Assembly (NCBI RefSeq): GCF_012927265.1
Contig: NZ_JABBGF010000001.1
Span: forward strand, 1 to 64,000
Length of the DNA: 64,000 nt
DNA from: Chryseobacterium cheonjiense
GTDB taxonomy: Bacteria > Bacteroidota > Bacteroidia > Flavobacteriales > Weeksellaceae
Reading direction: 5' to 3'
In this document: piece by piece, positions 35,571 through 43,442 of the stretch
Numbering within the stretch: position 1 is the first letter of the stretch
How the letters are laid out: the number at the start of each line of letters is the position of its first letter
Made by a program: the position numbers and the translations under genes
The notes under the pieces: generated by a model
Told to the model about the DNA's origin: nothing
Database searches by the model: none
Seen by the model: only the letters and a program-made list of their open reading frames with translations

Positions 35571-36377
35571 TTACCATCCTCCTGATGCGCCGCCACCGCC
35601 GAAGCTTCCGCCACCGCCAAATCCTCCGAAACCTCCTCCTCCGGAACTTCCGCCGCCAAAGCCGCCGCCTCCGAAACTACCCGGGAAAGGGAAGAATCCA
35701 CCGGGATAATTTCTCCGGCCTCTTCTTGACAGGATAACATCATCGTCATCCCCGTTTCCGCCTCTTCCGCCGCCTCGGTTTCCGAAAAGTACCACGAAAA
35801 TGATGAATATGATAAAGGCGATAATCATAATTCTGACAAGACCTCCATCACTGTTTTTCTGATGTTGCTTTAAAGGTTTGAATTTTCCCTGTACCGCTTC
35901 CATGATGGCAGAAGTACCGCGATCAATACCTTCAAACCATTCGCCATGTTTGAAATGCGGTGTTACGATATAATCAAGGATCTGTCCTGAAACGGAAGCT
36001 GTTAAGTATTGCTCGACCGCGCGGCCTTGCTGGATCGACATTGTGTGATCTTCGGTTGCAATTAAAAAAACAACACCATTATCTACACCTTTCTGGCCGA
36101 TTCCCCATTTCTCGCCGAACATGGTCGCCAGAAAATTAACATCTTCTCCATTTGTTGATTTGATGATAATCACCTCAATTTCTGTGGAAGTAGAATCTGA
36201 GAAAGCAATCAGTTTTTTATTAAGGTCGTTTTTTTCCTGTTCGGAAAGAAGATTAGCTTCATCAAAAACAGGATATAGAACCGCAGGCTTTTTAGGAACA
36301 GAGTACTGTGCTGATACGAATGTGTAAAAGCATATAAGGATGAATGAAAATACTATTTTAAGAGAACGTAATTTCAT
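35571..36377 (-). CDS. TPM domain membrane protein with Gly-rich tail (YgcG-like)
   Basis: 268 residues: signal peptide (FSFILICFYTFVSAQ), a TPM domain (VFDEANLLSEQEKNDLNKKL, IEVIIIKSTNG, WGIGQKGVDNGVVFLIA), one membrane helix (IMIIAFIIFIIFVVLFG) and a long tail of Gly with Phe and Ser (about residues 225-265). The layout equals YgcG/TPM proteins. Some TPM domains are periplasmic phosphatases or assist photosystem repair; function here unknown. It is the third gene of the lemA-TPM-TPM operon and overlaps the TPM gene before it by 20 bases. Confidence 0.9.
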   Translation of the reverse strand: MKLRSLKIVFSFILICFYTFVSAQYSVPKKPAVLYPVFDEANLLSEQEKNDLNKKLIAFSDSTSTEIEVIIIKSTNGEDVNFLATMFGEKWGIGQKGVDNGVVFLIATEDHTMSIQQGRAVEQYLTASVSGQILDYIVTPHFKHGEWFEGIDRGTSAIMEAVQGKFKPLKQHQKNSDGGLVRIMIIAFIIFIIFVVLFGNRGGGRGGNGDDDDVILSRRGRRNYPGGFFPFPGSFGGGGFGGGSSGGGGFGGFGGGGSFGGGGASGGW

Positions 36378-36789
36378 TAGACAGCTGATTGGGGTTTTCT
36401 CCCGTTACAGGAAAATGTTTTTTGAGTTCAAGACCGGTTTCCAGAATCGCACTTTTCAGTGCTTTGTAATAATTTCCTTTGGCAAATTCCGAGGTGATAT
36501 AATCGTGCAGATGATCCCAGTAAGACTGGCGTACTTTTTCATGGATTCCCGTATCGCCGATGATGGTAAGATATTTCCGTTCAAAATTAACATGAAAAAG
36601 CACGGCATTTCTTTCCGTAGTTTTCCCCATGCACAATTCTTCAAAGACCCTGAATGCTGTTTTCGCACTGTCATTATCCGAATTCGAATCTATATGCACA
36701 CGGATTTCGCCGGTAGAATGTTCTTCTGCTGACTGAATAGCTTCCACAAGGGAAGCTATCTGCTGACTTGTTAGGAAATTACCGGCCAT
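36358..36789 (-). CDS. TPM domain protein, second copy
   Basis: 143 residues, a lone TPM domain without signal peptide: LVEAIQSAEEHSTGEIRVHI, then the RVFEELCMGKTTERNAVLFH stretch and TIIGDTGIHEKVRQSYWDHL. It lies between lemA and the larger TPM gene. Its start shares one base with the stop of lemA and its end overlaps the next gene, so the three are translated as a coupled unit. Cytosolic, or bound to LemA. Confidence 0.9.
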   Translation of the reverse strand: MAGNFLTSQQIASLVEAIQSAEEHSTGEIRVHIDSNSDNDSAKTAFRVFEELCMGKTTERNAVLFHVNFERKYLTIIGDTGIHEKVRQSYWDHLHDYITSEFAKGNYYKALKSAILETGLELKKHFPVTGENPNQLSNEITFS

Positions 36790-37397
36790 TATTCTGTGAA
36801 TACTTCAGGTGCTTTTTCAGCGCCCGCTTCTGCTTTAAAATAAGGTTTTTCTTTAAAGTTGGTAAAGTTCGCCAGAATATTATTCGGGAACGTTTTGATA
36901 GCGGTATTATATTCCTGAGCTGCCTGGTTGTAATACACCGTTTCTGTACGGATGCTGTTTTCAATGGCAGTATATTCTCTCTGGAAATTAATGTATTGCT
37001 GGTCTGCTTTTAGGTTGGGATAAGATTCCACAACAGCCATTAATCTGCTTAATGCACCTGATAATTCTCCCTGTGCAGCCTGGAATCTTGCCATATCCTG
37101 CTCTGTCATATTGGTAGGGTCAACATTGATGGAAGTCGCTTTTGAGCGCGCCTCAACAACTTTTGTCAATGTTTCCTGTTCAAATTTGGAGTATGATTTT
37201 ACCGTTCTTTCAAGATTAGGAATCAGGTTTGCCCTTTTTTGATAAACCGTTTCTATATTAGACCATTTTGTATTTACATTCTGTTCTTTCGTAACAAAAT
37301 TGTTGTAGCCGCTTTTTCCCCAGAAGAATAAAACCGCAACGATAATCAGAAGAGCAATGCCGATGGTACCGGCGCTCAGACAGCCCCTGTTTTTCAT
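36789..37397 (-). CDS. lemA: LemA family protein
   Basis: 202 residues. One N-terminal membrane helix (GTIGIALLIIVAVLFFWG) followed by the LemA coiled helices: YNNFVTKEQNVNTKWSNIETVYQKR, LIPNLERTVKSY, then LSRLMAVVESYPNLKADQQY and the end AAQEYNTAIKTFPNNILANF. The family is widespread and its partners are often TPM proteins, exactly as here. Function is not established. First gene of its operon, divergent from folA. Confidence 0.94.
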   Translation of the reverse strand: MKNRGCLSAGTIGIALLIIVAVLFFWGKSGYNNFVTKEQNVNTKWSNIETVYQKRANLIPNLERTVKSYSKFEQETLTKVVEARSKATSINVDPTNMTEQDMARFQAAQGELSGALSRLMAVVESYPNLKADQQYINFQREYTAIENSIRTETVYYNQAAQEYNTAIKTFPNNILANFTNFKEKPYFKAEAGAEKAPEVFTE

Positions 37398-37430
37398 AGT
37401 TTAATTTTTTTAAAATTTTTTTGTGCTAAC

Positions 37431-37438
37431 CAAATATA
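37431..37438 (-). promoter_or_regulatory. -7 box TATATTTG of lemA
   Basis: Perfect TAnnTTTG on the minus strand, 33 bases before the lemA ATG and only 12 bases from the folA box on the other strand, so the two promoters share their upstream DNA. Confidence 0.55.
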
Positions 37439-37450
37439 CAAATTATGTGC

Positions 37451-37458
37451 TAATTTTG
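37451..37458 (+). promoter_or_regulatory. -7 box TAATTTTG of folA
   Basis: Perfect TAnnTTTG on the plus strand, 15 bases before the folA ATG at 37474. Back-to-back with the lemA box. Confidence 0.55.
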
Positions 37459-37473
37459 TGAAAAATAATTTTA

Positions 37474-37959
37474 ATGACAACAATAGTCGTGGCAATGGGA
37501 GAAAAGAACGAAATTGGTTTTGAAAATCAATTACTTTGGGGTCTCCCGAAAGATCTGAAACACTTTAAAGATATTACTTCCGGACATCCGGTTATTATGG
37601 GAAGGAAAACGTATGAAAGTATCGGGAAACCGCTTCCCAACCGTACGAATATTGTTGTATCAAGAAGAAACGACTGGTTTGAAGAAGGTATTCTGATTGT
37701 CGGAAGCATCAAAGAAGCCATAAAATTTGCGAAGAAAATAGATGAAGAAATTTTTATCATCGGGGGAGGTAAAATTTATGAACAGACGATGGATTTGGTC
37801 GACCGGCTTGAGATAACCAGGGTAAAGGCTGATTTTACTGCTGATACTTTTTTTCCTGAAATTGATGCAAATGTATGGAAGAAAGTAAATGAAGAATGCC
37901 ATGAAAAAGATGAAAAGAATCAATATGATTTCTGTTTTCAGACCTACGAAAAAATTTAA
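37474..37959 (+). CDS. folA: Dihydrofolate reductase
   Basis: 161 residues, NADPH-dependent reduction of dihydrofolate, needed for thymidylate and purine synthesis. Marks: IVVAMGEKNEIGFENQLLWG with the substrate Trp, DLKHFKDITSGHPVIMGRKT (cofactor loop and the GRKT turn), LPNRTNIVVSRR, and the strand IFIIGGGKIYEQTMDLVDRL (GG pair binding NADPH). Length is that of chromosomal DHFR. Antifolate target. The word repeats begin five bases after the stop. Confidence 0.96.
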   Translation: MTTIVVAMGEKNEIGFENQLLWGLPKDLKHFKDITSGHPVIMGRKTYESIGKPLPNRTNIVVSRRNDWFEEGILIVGSIKEAIKFAKKIDEEIFIIGGGKIYEQTMDLVDRLEITRVKADFTADTFFPEIDANVWKKVNEECHEKDEKNQYDFCFQTYEKI

Positions 37960-37963
37960 AATT

Positions 37964-38040
37964 TGAAGTTCGAGGTTTCAAGTTTGAAGTTCTACATTCT
38001 GACCCTGAACTTTAGCCACTGAACCCTAACCTCTAAACCT
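37964..38040. repeat. Word repeats between folA and the next gene
   Basis: Variants of TTCAAG, TTTGAAG, TTCTACA, CCTGAAC, CCTAACC follow each other with a period of about seven. The same family as 357-460. Nothing else in this gap apart from a -7 box. Confidence 0.65.
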
Positions 38041-38049
38041 TAATTTTAT

Positions 38050-38057
38050 TATCTTTG
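38050..38057 (+). promoter_or_regulatory. -7 box TATCTTTG
   Basis: Perfect TAnnTTTG, 18 bases before the ATG at 38076. Confidence 0.5.
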
Positions 38058-38075
38058 CACTTCTAAAATTTAATA

Positions 38076-38645
38076 ATGAATAAATATATAAAACTTGCTG
38101 TTGCTGCAGTCCTGATACTTCTGGGACTTTATATGATGTTTTTTACCAGAAATCTGGGATGGGGAATTGTAGTTTTCCTCTTAGCAGGGGCACCTATTCT
38201 GCTTTTCTTTAAAAATGAATATATCCTCCTGGCTTTCTGGCAGCTTAGAAAGCAGAATATGGAAAAAGCGGCGGAGTGGCTGAAAAATGTCACAGATTAT
38301 AAGGCACAGCTTCACAAGTCTCAGTATGGGTATTTTCATTACCTTACAGGATTGACGCAGGCTCAGGATCATCCGACAAAAGTGGAACCTCTGATGAAAA
38401 AAGCATTGGAATATGGTCTCAACATGAAACATGACCGTGCAATGGCTACGTTAAACCTTGCCGCAGCGGCGATTTCCAAAGGAAGAAAGCAGGAAGGACA
38501 AAAATTATTGGAAGAGGCAAAACGACTGGACAGCGCCGGAATGATGACCGACCAGATCAAAATGATGAAAGAGCAGCTGAAAATGCCGACTATGCAGAAA
38601 CATATGCATAACCCGAATATGAGAAACCGAGGGAAATTCTTTTAA
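38076..38645 (+). CDS. Membrane protein with TPR-like region, unknown function
   Basis: 189 residues. Two N-terminal membrane helices (KLAVAAVLILLGLYMMFF and GWGIVVFLLAGAPILLFF) are followed by a cytosolic part made of helix pairs resembling tetratricopeptide repeats: EKAAEWLKNVTDYKAQLHKS, YFHYLTGLTQAQDHPTKVEP, MKHDRAMATLNLAAAAISKG. The end is Met/His/Asn-rich (MQKHMHNPNMRNRG). I do not know a characterised relative; a scaffold at the inner membrane is a fair guess. Own promoter and terminator. Confidence 0.75.
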   Translation: MNKYIKLAVAAVLILLGLYMMFFTRNLGWGIVVFLLAGAPILLFFKNEYILLAFWQLRKQNMEKAAEWLKNVTDYKAQLHKSQYGYFHYLTGLTQAQDHPTKVEPLMKKALEYGLNMKHDRAMATLNLAAAAISKGRKQEGQKLLEEAKRLDSAGMMTDQIKMMKEQLKMPTMQKHMHNPNMRNRGKFF

Positions 38646-38666
38646 CAATATCGTTAATAAAAATAC

Positions 38667-38697
38667 AAAAGCACTTGAAATCAGGTGCTTTTTTTAT
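38667..38697 (+). terminator. Terminator of the 38076-38645 gene
   Basis: AAAAGCACTTGA (38667-38678) pairs with TCAGGTGCTTTT (38681-38692), one wobble, followed by T. Confidence 0.8.
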
Positions 38698-38757
38698 TTT
38701 AAACAAGTAGCTTAATATTTTTAGCCGCTTAAATATCCTTAATGGTTAAAATTAATT

Positions 38758-39390
38758 TTACATCTCAGAATTATTTTCATACCCATAAAATTTCGGGATC
38801 TGCCAATGGTATTTTACCGCTAAAGTTCTGATCGAAACAATCAGCAAAATGGTAAAAATCTGAATAACAGTATATGATAAAGTCGTAAATTTAGTTAATA
38901 GTAAAAATGCAGCACCTCCTACAATACAGGCCGTTGCATAGATTTCTTTCCTGAAAATCAAAGGGATCCTGTTGAGCAGAATGTCCCGGATAATTCCTCC
39001 GAAACATCCGGTAATGGTTCCCAATCCGATGCATATTAAAGGGTGAATATCGGCATGAAGTCCTTTCTGAACACCAATGATGGTAAACAGCCCCAGTCCG
39101 AAACTGTCAAAAATAAATAAAGTAACCCTGAAGTTTTTTTCAAAAGATTTAAAAACCATAGTGAAAATGCTGGTCAGGATAATCAAAGCACAGGTTAGCA
39201 GATCGTGCATCCAGAATACCGGGATATCCAACAATAAATCTCTTACCGTTCCGCCGCCAACTGAAGTGACAAATGCAATGATCAGCACCCCGAACGGATC
39301 CAGCCGTTTCTGCATTGCCGCAAAACTTCCCGACATCGAAAAAGATATCGTCCCAAGGACTTCTATGGCAAAATTGAACTGTTCGTGCAT
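38758..39390 (-). CDS. Trimeric intracellular cation channel family protein (YicG/UPF0126)
   Basis: 210 residues with seven membrane helices in two similar halves, each with the glycine-rich signature: ISFSMSGSFAAMQKRLDPFG then VTSVGGGTVRDLLL in the first, LFTIIGVQKGL then GTITGCFGGIIRDILLNRIP in the second. Prokaryotic TRIC channels conduct K+. Upstream gene coaD is separated by an inverted repeat, so co-transcription is unclear. Confidence 0.92.
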   Translation of the reverse strand: MHEQFNFAIEVLGTISFSMSGSFAAMQKRLDPFGVLIIAFVTSVGGGTVRDLLLDIPVFWMHDLLTCALIILTSIFTMVFKSFEKNFRVTLFIFDSFGLGLFTIIGVQKGLHADIHPLICIGLGTITGCFGGIIRDILLNRIPLIFRKEIYATACIVGGAAFLLLTKFTTLSYTVIQIFTILLIVSIRTLAVKYHWQIPKFYGYENNSEM

Positions 39391-39408
39391 ATTGTATGAT
39401 TGATAAAT

Positions 39409-39478
39409 GATGATCGATTATTGATAATTGATAATAGTGAAGATTTATCAATCATCATTTATCAATTATCAATAATCT
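39409..39478. repeat. 19-bp perfect inverted repeat built of GATAATT words
   Basis: GATTATTGATAATTGATAA (39416-39434) is the exact reverse complement of 39459-39477, with a 24-base loop that itself carries GATTGATAAAT words. No T run follows on either strand, so it is not a plain terminator. It lies between the coaD stop and the TRIC-family start and overlaps the coaD stop codon. Word-repeat style similar to the heptamer repeats elsewhere. Confidence 0.7.
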
Positions 39479-39941
39479 ATTTTTCCACTCTCACCGAGTC
39501 CGGTACCAAAAGTCCGTATTCTCCGCCGTGGTTGATGATTTCCCTTACGATGCTGCTGCTGATGAAGGATTTTCCGGATGAGGTCAGTAAAAAGACCGTT
39601 TCCAGTTTTTTATGGGCTAACGTTCTGTTGGTATGGGCGATGGCTTTTTCAAATTCAAAATCTGCGGGATTTCTAAGTCCTCTTATGATGTACTGAGCGT
39701 TTTTTTCAAAACAGTAATCTACCGTTAAGCCTTCAAAATAATCAACTTCTACATTCGGAAATTCAGCGACGGAGTTTTGGATAAATTCCATTCTTTTTTC
39801 CAGAGGAAACATATATTTCTTTTGGGAGTTCTGCCCGATGGCGATGATCAGTTTATCAAATAGCGGAGCTGCCCGTTCTATGATGTCGTAATGTCCTAAA
39901 GTGATCGGGTCAAATGATCCCGGAAAAACAGCAATTTTCAT
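39477..39941 (-). CDS. coaD: Phosphopantetheine adenylyltransferase
   Basis: 154 residues, penultimate step of coenzyme A synthesis (4'-phosphopantetheine + ATP to dephospho-CoA). The nucleotidyltransferase motif T-L-G-H is at residues 14-17 inside KIAVFPGSFDPITLGHYDII; the second motif is FLLTSSGKSFISSSIVREI. RGLRNPADFEFE lines the adenylate site. Length is standard. 75 bases after ddl, the gap containing no terminator, so ddl and coaD may be one transcript. Confidence 0.97.
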   Translation of the reverse strand: MKIAVFPGSFDPITLGHYDIIERAAPLFDKLIIAIGQNSQKKYMFPLEKRMEFIQNSVAEFPNVEVDYFEGLTVDYCFEKNAQYIIRGLRNPADFEFEKAIAHTNRTLAHKKLETVFLLTSSGKSFISSSIVREIINHGGEYGLLVPDSVRVEK

Positions 39942-40016
39942 GCGTAAAATAGTTTTGAGTTTAGGTCTTGCGTTCGGATTTTACAACCGCTCACTTCGAA
40001 CCTCTAATATCTAACT

Positions 40017-41003
40017 TTATTTTTTATTAAGTGCTTTTTCAACCTCATTTCCGCAAAGGTCTGTTATGGAGATTCCGTAAATTTTGGCCTGCTGCGGAAG
40101 AATACTTGCAGGAGAAAATCCGGGATTGGTATTCATTTCCAGCATGTAGGGAATTCCATCCATTAGAATGAACTCGCTTCTTGAAAAACCGCTCATCCCA
40201 AGAGAATTGTAGGCTCTTTTTGCAATTTCTTCTACACGGATTCTCGTTTCATCATCGATTCTTGCTGGGGTAATTTCTTCGGATGCTCCTTCGTATTTGG
40301 CTTCATAATCGAAGAACTCATTTTTAGGAACAATTTCCGTGATGCCCAGAACAATGGTTTCTCCTTTATAATCAATAACGCCCACAGAAACCTCCATGCC
40401 GTTAAGAAAACTTTCAATTAAAATTTCATCATCTTCTTTAAAAGCAATTTCTGTTGCAGCAATTAATTCGGATTTTTCTTTCACTTTTGAAATTCCCAAT
40501 GAAGAGCCCGACTGGTTCGGCTTAACAAAAACAGGCAAACCGAGATTTTCTGTAATTTCATCCACATGGATGTCTTCGCCTTTTCTCAGGTAAACACTCT
40601 TTGCAGAAGGAATTCCATATTTGGAAAGTACGGCTAACGTATCTTTTTTATTGAAGGTAAGAGCACTCTGGTAAAAATCGCAGCCGGTATATTTCTGGCC
40701 GATGGCATCCCAATATGCCTGAAGAATACCGTTTTCTCCCGGTATTCCGTGAATGATGTTGAAGCAGACATCAAATTTCAGCGGGGTGTTGTTATCGATG
40801 GTTACAGAAAAATCAGCTTTATTAATCTGGAATTTCTGATTATTTTCATCTAAAAAATACCATTCATCCCGAAGAATAATCACTTTGTATACATCATAAA
40901 GATTTCTGTCCAGAGAATCGTAAATCAGCTGCCCGCTCTTTAATGATACGACATATTCGTCAGAATAGCCTCCCATTACTACAGCAACACTTTTTTTGCT
41001 CAT
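40017..41003 (-). CDS. ddl: D-alanine--D-alanine ligase
   Basis: 328 residues, ATP-grasp ligase that makes the D-Ala-D-Ala end of peptidoglycan precursors. Marks: VAVVMGGYSDEYVVSLKSG (N-terminal binding loop), FNIIHGIPGENGILQAYWD, FVKPNQSGSSLGISKV (ATP loop), and SRSEFILMDGIPYMLEMNTNPG with the metal-binding E-M-N-T-N-P-G. The conserved Ser/Tyr positions are present, so it should be active. Divergent from the PASTA gene, with which it shares an upstream region carrying both promoters. Confidence 0.96.
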   Translation of the reverse strand: MSKKSVAVVMGGYSDEYVVSLKSGQLIYDSLDRNLYDVYKVIILRDEWYFLDENNQKFQINKADFSVTIDNNTPLKFDVCFNIIHGIPGENGILQAYWDAIGQKYTGCDFYQSALTFNKKDTLAVLSKYGIPSAKSVYLRKGEDIHVDEITENLGLPVFVKPNQSGSSLGISKVKEKSELIAATEIAFKEDDEILIESFLNGMEVSVGVIDYKGETIVLGITEIVPKNEFFDYEAKYEGASEEITPARIDDETRIRVEEIAKRAYNSLGMSGFSRSEFILMDGIPYMLEMNTNPGFSPASILPQQAKIYGISITDLCGNEVEKALNKK

Positions 41004-41025
41004 ATTTCTAAAGTATCAATTAGGG

Positions 41026-41033
41026 CAAATTTA
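41026..41033 (-). promoter_or_regulatory. -7 box TAAATTTG of ddl
   Basis: Perfect TAnnTTTG on the minus strand, 22 bases before the ddl ATG. Confidence 0.55.
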
Positions 41034-41122
41034 ATGATTTTATATCATGCAATTTTGGAAATTCCAAAATTTTGAAAACGAAAATGCGCAACGGAAATCA
41101 AAGCACATTCTAAAATATTAAT

Positions 41123-41130
41123 TATATTTG
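41123..41130 (+). promoter_or_regulatory. -7 box TATATTTG of the PASTA gene
   Basis: Perfect TAnnTTTG. Transcription would start near 41137, downstream of an alternative start at 41128, so it fixes the start at 41155. Confidence 0.6.
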
Positions 41131-41154
41131 CTGTCTAATTATAGTAATAATAGT

Positions 41155-42246
41155 ATGCTTAAATCACTTTTCAATTGGAAAGTTTTACTGAACTTAGTTG
41201 TTGCCATCGGTGTTTTCGTGGGATTGGTTTGGCTTACATTCCGTTGGCTGGAGTATCACACCAATCACGGCCAGGAAATTCCCGTTCCCAATATTGTCAA
41301 TAAATCAGTGCAGGAAGCAATCAAAATATTGGACGATTCCGGACTGGATTATGAAGTGGATAGTTTTAAATATGATCCTAAATACAGACCATTCCAGGTA
41401 TTGCAGGTGTATCCTGCTCCCGGCTCGCGTGTAAAAGACGGAAGAGCAATTCAGCTGAAAGTAAACCCGAGAACCTGGGCCAGAGTGGAAGTTCCTGATG
41501 TTATCAATAAATATTCGGGGCTTGCATTCCAGAGATTGGAGCAGGTGGGATTAAAAGTAGGAGATACTATTTTTGAGCCGAGCATTCAGAAAGATGCGGT
41601 TTTAAGAATACTGTATAAAGGAACGGCTGTAAAACCTAAAACAAAACTTCCGAGATTTTCTGTAGTAGATGTTGTGATCGGTTCAGGACCGTTAAGAAAT
41701 ATTACGATACCTAATGTTGTAGGACTTACCGTAAAAGAAGCCAGAGCTGTGATTGCAAGAAGCATGTTTGAAGTAGGTCTTGTAGAACATGAAGACGGCA
41801 GTAAAGATGAATCGGATATTATTTATTATCAGGATCCTGCTGCAGGAGATGTAAGAGATCAGGGAATGCAGATGGATCTCTGGGCCAGTAAAAGAACTCC
41901 GGCTGAGCTGAGAGCAAAAATAGAAGAGCTGAATTCCATTTACAGAATGAAGGTAGACACGGCGCTGCCTCCGATTCAGTATCAGGAAATGCCTGTTCAG
42001 GAGCCGGCTTATGAAGCTCCTCCGCCTGTTGCAGCACCTAAAAGAGAAAGCCCGAAGCCGTCGACGGATGTACAGAAGACAGATGCCCAAAAATCTTCCG
42101 TAAAACCTTCTTCAGGAACTGAAAGTGCTAAGCCGAAAACTACGGGTACCAGTACTTCCGGAAATACAGCTTCTGCTAATAAACCTGCTGCAACAACACA
42201 AAAAACCGCAGAAAAGCCGAAAGCTAAAAAAATAGTGGTAGAATAA
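41155..42246 (+). CDS. PASTA domain-containing membrane protein
   Basis: 363 residues from the ATG at 41155. One membrane helix (VLLNLVVAIGVFVGLVWLTF) is followed by three PASTA domains (about residues 38-110, 112-185 and 188-255), each opening with V/IP-V/D-V-type turns (IPVPNIVNKSVQEAIKILDD, VEVPDVINKYSGLAFQRLEQ, ITIPNVVGLTVKEARAVIAR). The last 90 residues are a disordered tail of Pro, Lys, Ser and Thr. PASTA units bind muropeptides or lipid II; with ddl next door, a link to cell-wall synthesis fits. No kinase domain is present, unlike the Ser/Thr kinases that usually carry PASTA. Confidence 0.92.
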   Translation: MLKSLFNWKVLLNLVVAIGVFVGLVWLTFRWLEYHTNHGQEIPVPNIVNKSVQEAIKILDDSGLDYEVDSFKYDPKYRPFQVLQVYPAPGSRVKDGRAIQLKVNPRTWARVEVPDVINKYSGLAFQRLEQVGLKVGDTIFEPSIQKDAVLRILYKGTAVKPKTKLPRFSVVDVVIGSGPLRNITIPNVVGLTVKEARAVIARSMFEVGLVEHEDGSKDESDIIYYQDPAAGDVRDQGMQMDLWASKRTPAELRAKIEELNSIYRMKVDTALPPIQYQEMPVQEPAYEAPPPVAAPKRESPKPSTDVQKTDAQKSSVKPSSGTESAKPKTTGTSTSGNTASANKPAATTQKTAEKPKAKKIVVE

Positions 42247-42268
42247 TAACAGATTTTCATAAAAATAC

Positions 42269-42300
42269 AGGCTTCAACTTTCATTATGTTGAAGCCTTTT
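42269..42300 (+). terminator. Terminator after the PASTA gene
   Basis: AGGCTTCAAC (42269-42278) pairs perfectly with GTTGAAGCCT (42288-42297), followed by T. Confidence 0.8.
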
Positions 42301-42317
42301 GTATAAAAAACAAAACA

Positions 42318-43391
42318 ATGGCAGAAGATAACGAAGATTTTTTCGATGAAGAATTAGCAGATCAGAACAGTATTGATAACATTGATATCGATGAGGAAAA
42401 CAAAGGACTGTATGAACACCTTAATATCACGGTAGACAAAAGTCAGGAACCTTTGAGAATTGATAAATTCTTATTGATCTTTCGTCAGAATTCATCAAGA
42501 AATAAAATCTCACAAACCTGCAGGGCAGGTAATGTTATTGTAAACGGAGTTGCCGTAAAACAAAACTACCGTGTAAAACCCGGAGATCAGATTTCCGTAT
42601 TGCTGGCACATCCGCCAAGGGAAAATTTCATTATTCCTCAGGATATTCCGATCAATATTGTGTATGAAGATGACGATCTTATCGTTGTTGATAAAGATCC
42701 GGGAATGGTAGTGCATCCGGGATTCGGAAACTGGGACGGAACTTTGGTGAATGCTTTAGCTTTTCATTTTGAAAAGAAAGGTGAAAAATCCGATCTCGAC
42801 AGGGTAGGGCTGGTTCATAGAATTGATAAAGATACTTCCGGTCTCCTTGTTATCGCTAAAAACGAATATGCACTGAGCTTTTTGGCCAAACAGTTTTTCG
42901 ACAGGAAAACGAAGCGGCTTTACTGGGCTTTTGTGTGGGGAAATGTACAGGAAGATGAAGGCACCATAAGAGGCCATATCGGCCGCCATCCGAAAAACAG
43001 GATGCAGATGCATACCTATGAAGACGGCAGCCATGGGAAACATGCAGTGACACATTACAAAGTATTGGAAAGATTCAGATATATGACCTGGGTAGAATGT
43101 AAGCTGGAAACCGGAAGAACGCACCAGATAAGGGCGCACTTCAAACACATCGGCCATACCCTCTTCAATGATGAAAGATACGAAGGGCATACACCTCTCC
43201 GTGGGGTGAATCTTCCTAAGTATAAGCAGTTTATAAAAAATGTGTTTGAAATTCTGCCCAGACATGCGCTCCATGCTCATACTTTAGGATTTGTACATCC
43301 TACTACAAAAAAGGAATTATATTTTGAAAGCCCAATGCCGAAAGATATGGCGGATGCTGTAAAAAAATGGAGAAATTATTTAGAAAACTAA
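42318..43391 (+). CDS. rluD: Ribosomal large subunit pseudouridine synthase, RluD/RluA family
   Basis: 357 residues. An acidic N-terminal extension (about 30 residues rich in Asp/Glu), an S4 RNA-binding domain (RIDKFLLIFRQNSSRNKISQ) and the synthase domain. Catalytic Asp170 is in HRIDKDTSGLLVIAKN; the uridine-binding site continues with GRTHQIRAHF and LPRHALHAHTLGF. RluD makes pseudouridines in helix 69 of 23S rRNA. The acidic tail is longer than in E. coli. The family name is firm; RluD versus a sister enzyme is likely but not proven. Confidence 0.92.
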   Translation: MAEDNEDFFDEELADQNSIDNIDIDEENKGLYEHLNITVDKSQEPLRIDKFLLIFRQNSSRNKISQTCRAGNVIVNGVAVKQNYRVKPGDQISVLLAHPPRENFIIPQDIPINIVYEDDDLIVVDKDPGMVVHPGFGNWDGTLVNALAFHFEKKGEKSDLDRVGLVHRIDKDTSGLLVIAKNEYALSFLAKQFFDRKTKRLYWAFVWGNVQEDEGTIRGHIGRHPKNRMQMHTYEDGSHGKHAVTHYKVLERFRYMTWVECKLETGRTHQIRAHFKHIGHTLFNDERYEGHTPLRGVNLPKYKQFIKNVFEILPRHALHAHTLGFVHPTTKKELYFESPMPKDMADAVKKWRNYLEN

Positions 43392-43411
43392 AAATATATT
43401 GAGAATTTTTT

Positions 43412-43419
43412 TATATTTG
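43412..43419 (+). promoter_or_regulatory. -7 box TATATTTG of the PorP/SprF gene
   Basis: Perfect TAnnTTTG. It points to transcription beginning near 43426 and hence to the start codon at 43443 and not 43425. Confidence 0.55.
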
Positions 43420-43442
43420 TTGAATTGAAATCAAGATTTGTT

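Noticed and set aside
41692..42284. Several minus-strand frames across the PASTA gene tail
   Set aside because: Shadows caused by the biased Pro/Lys/Ser codons of the tail; no start signals.
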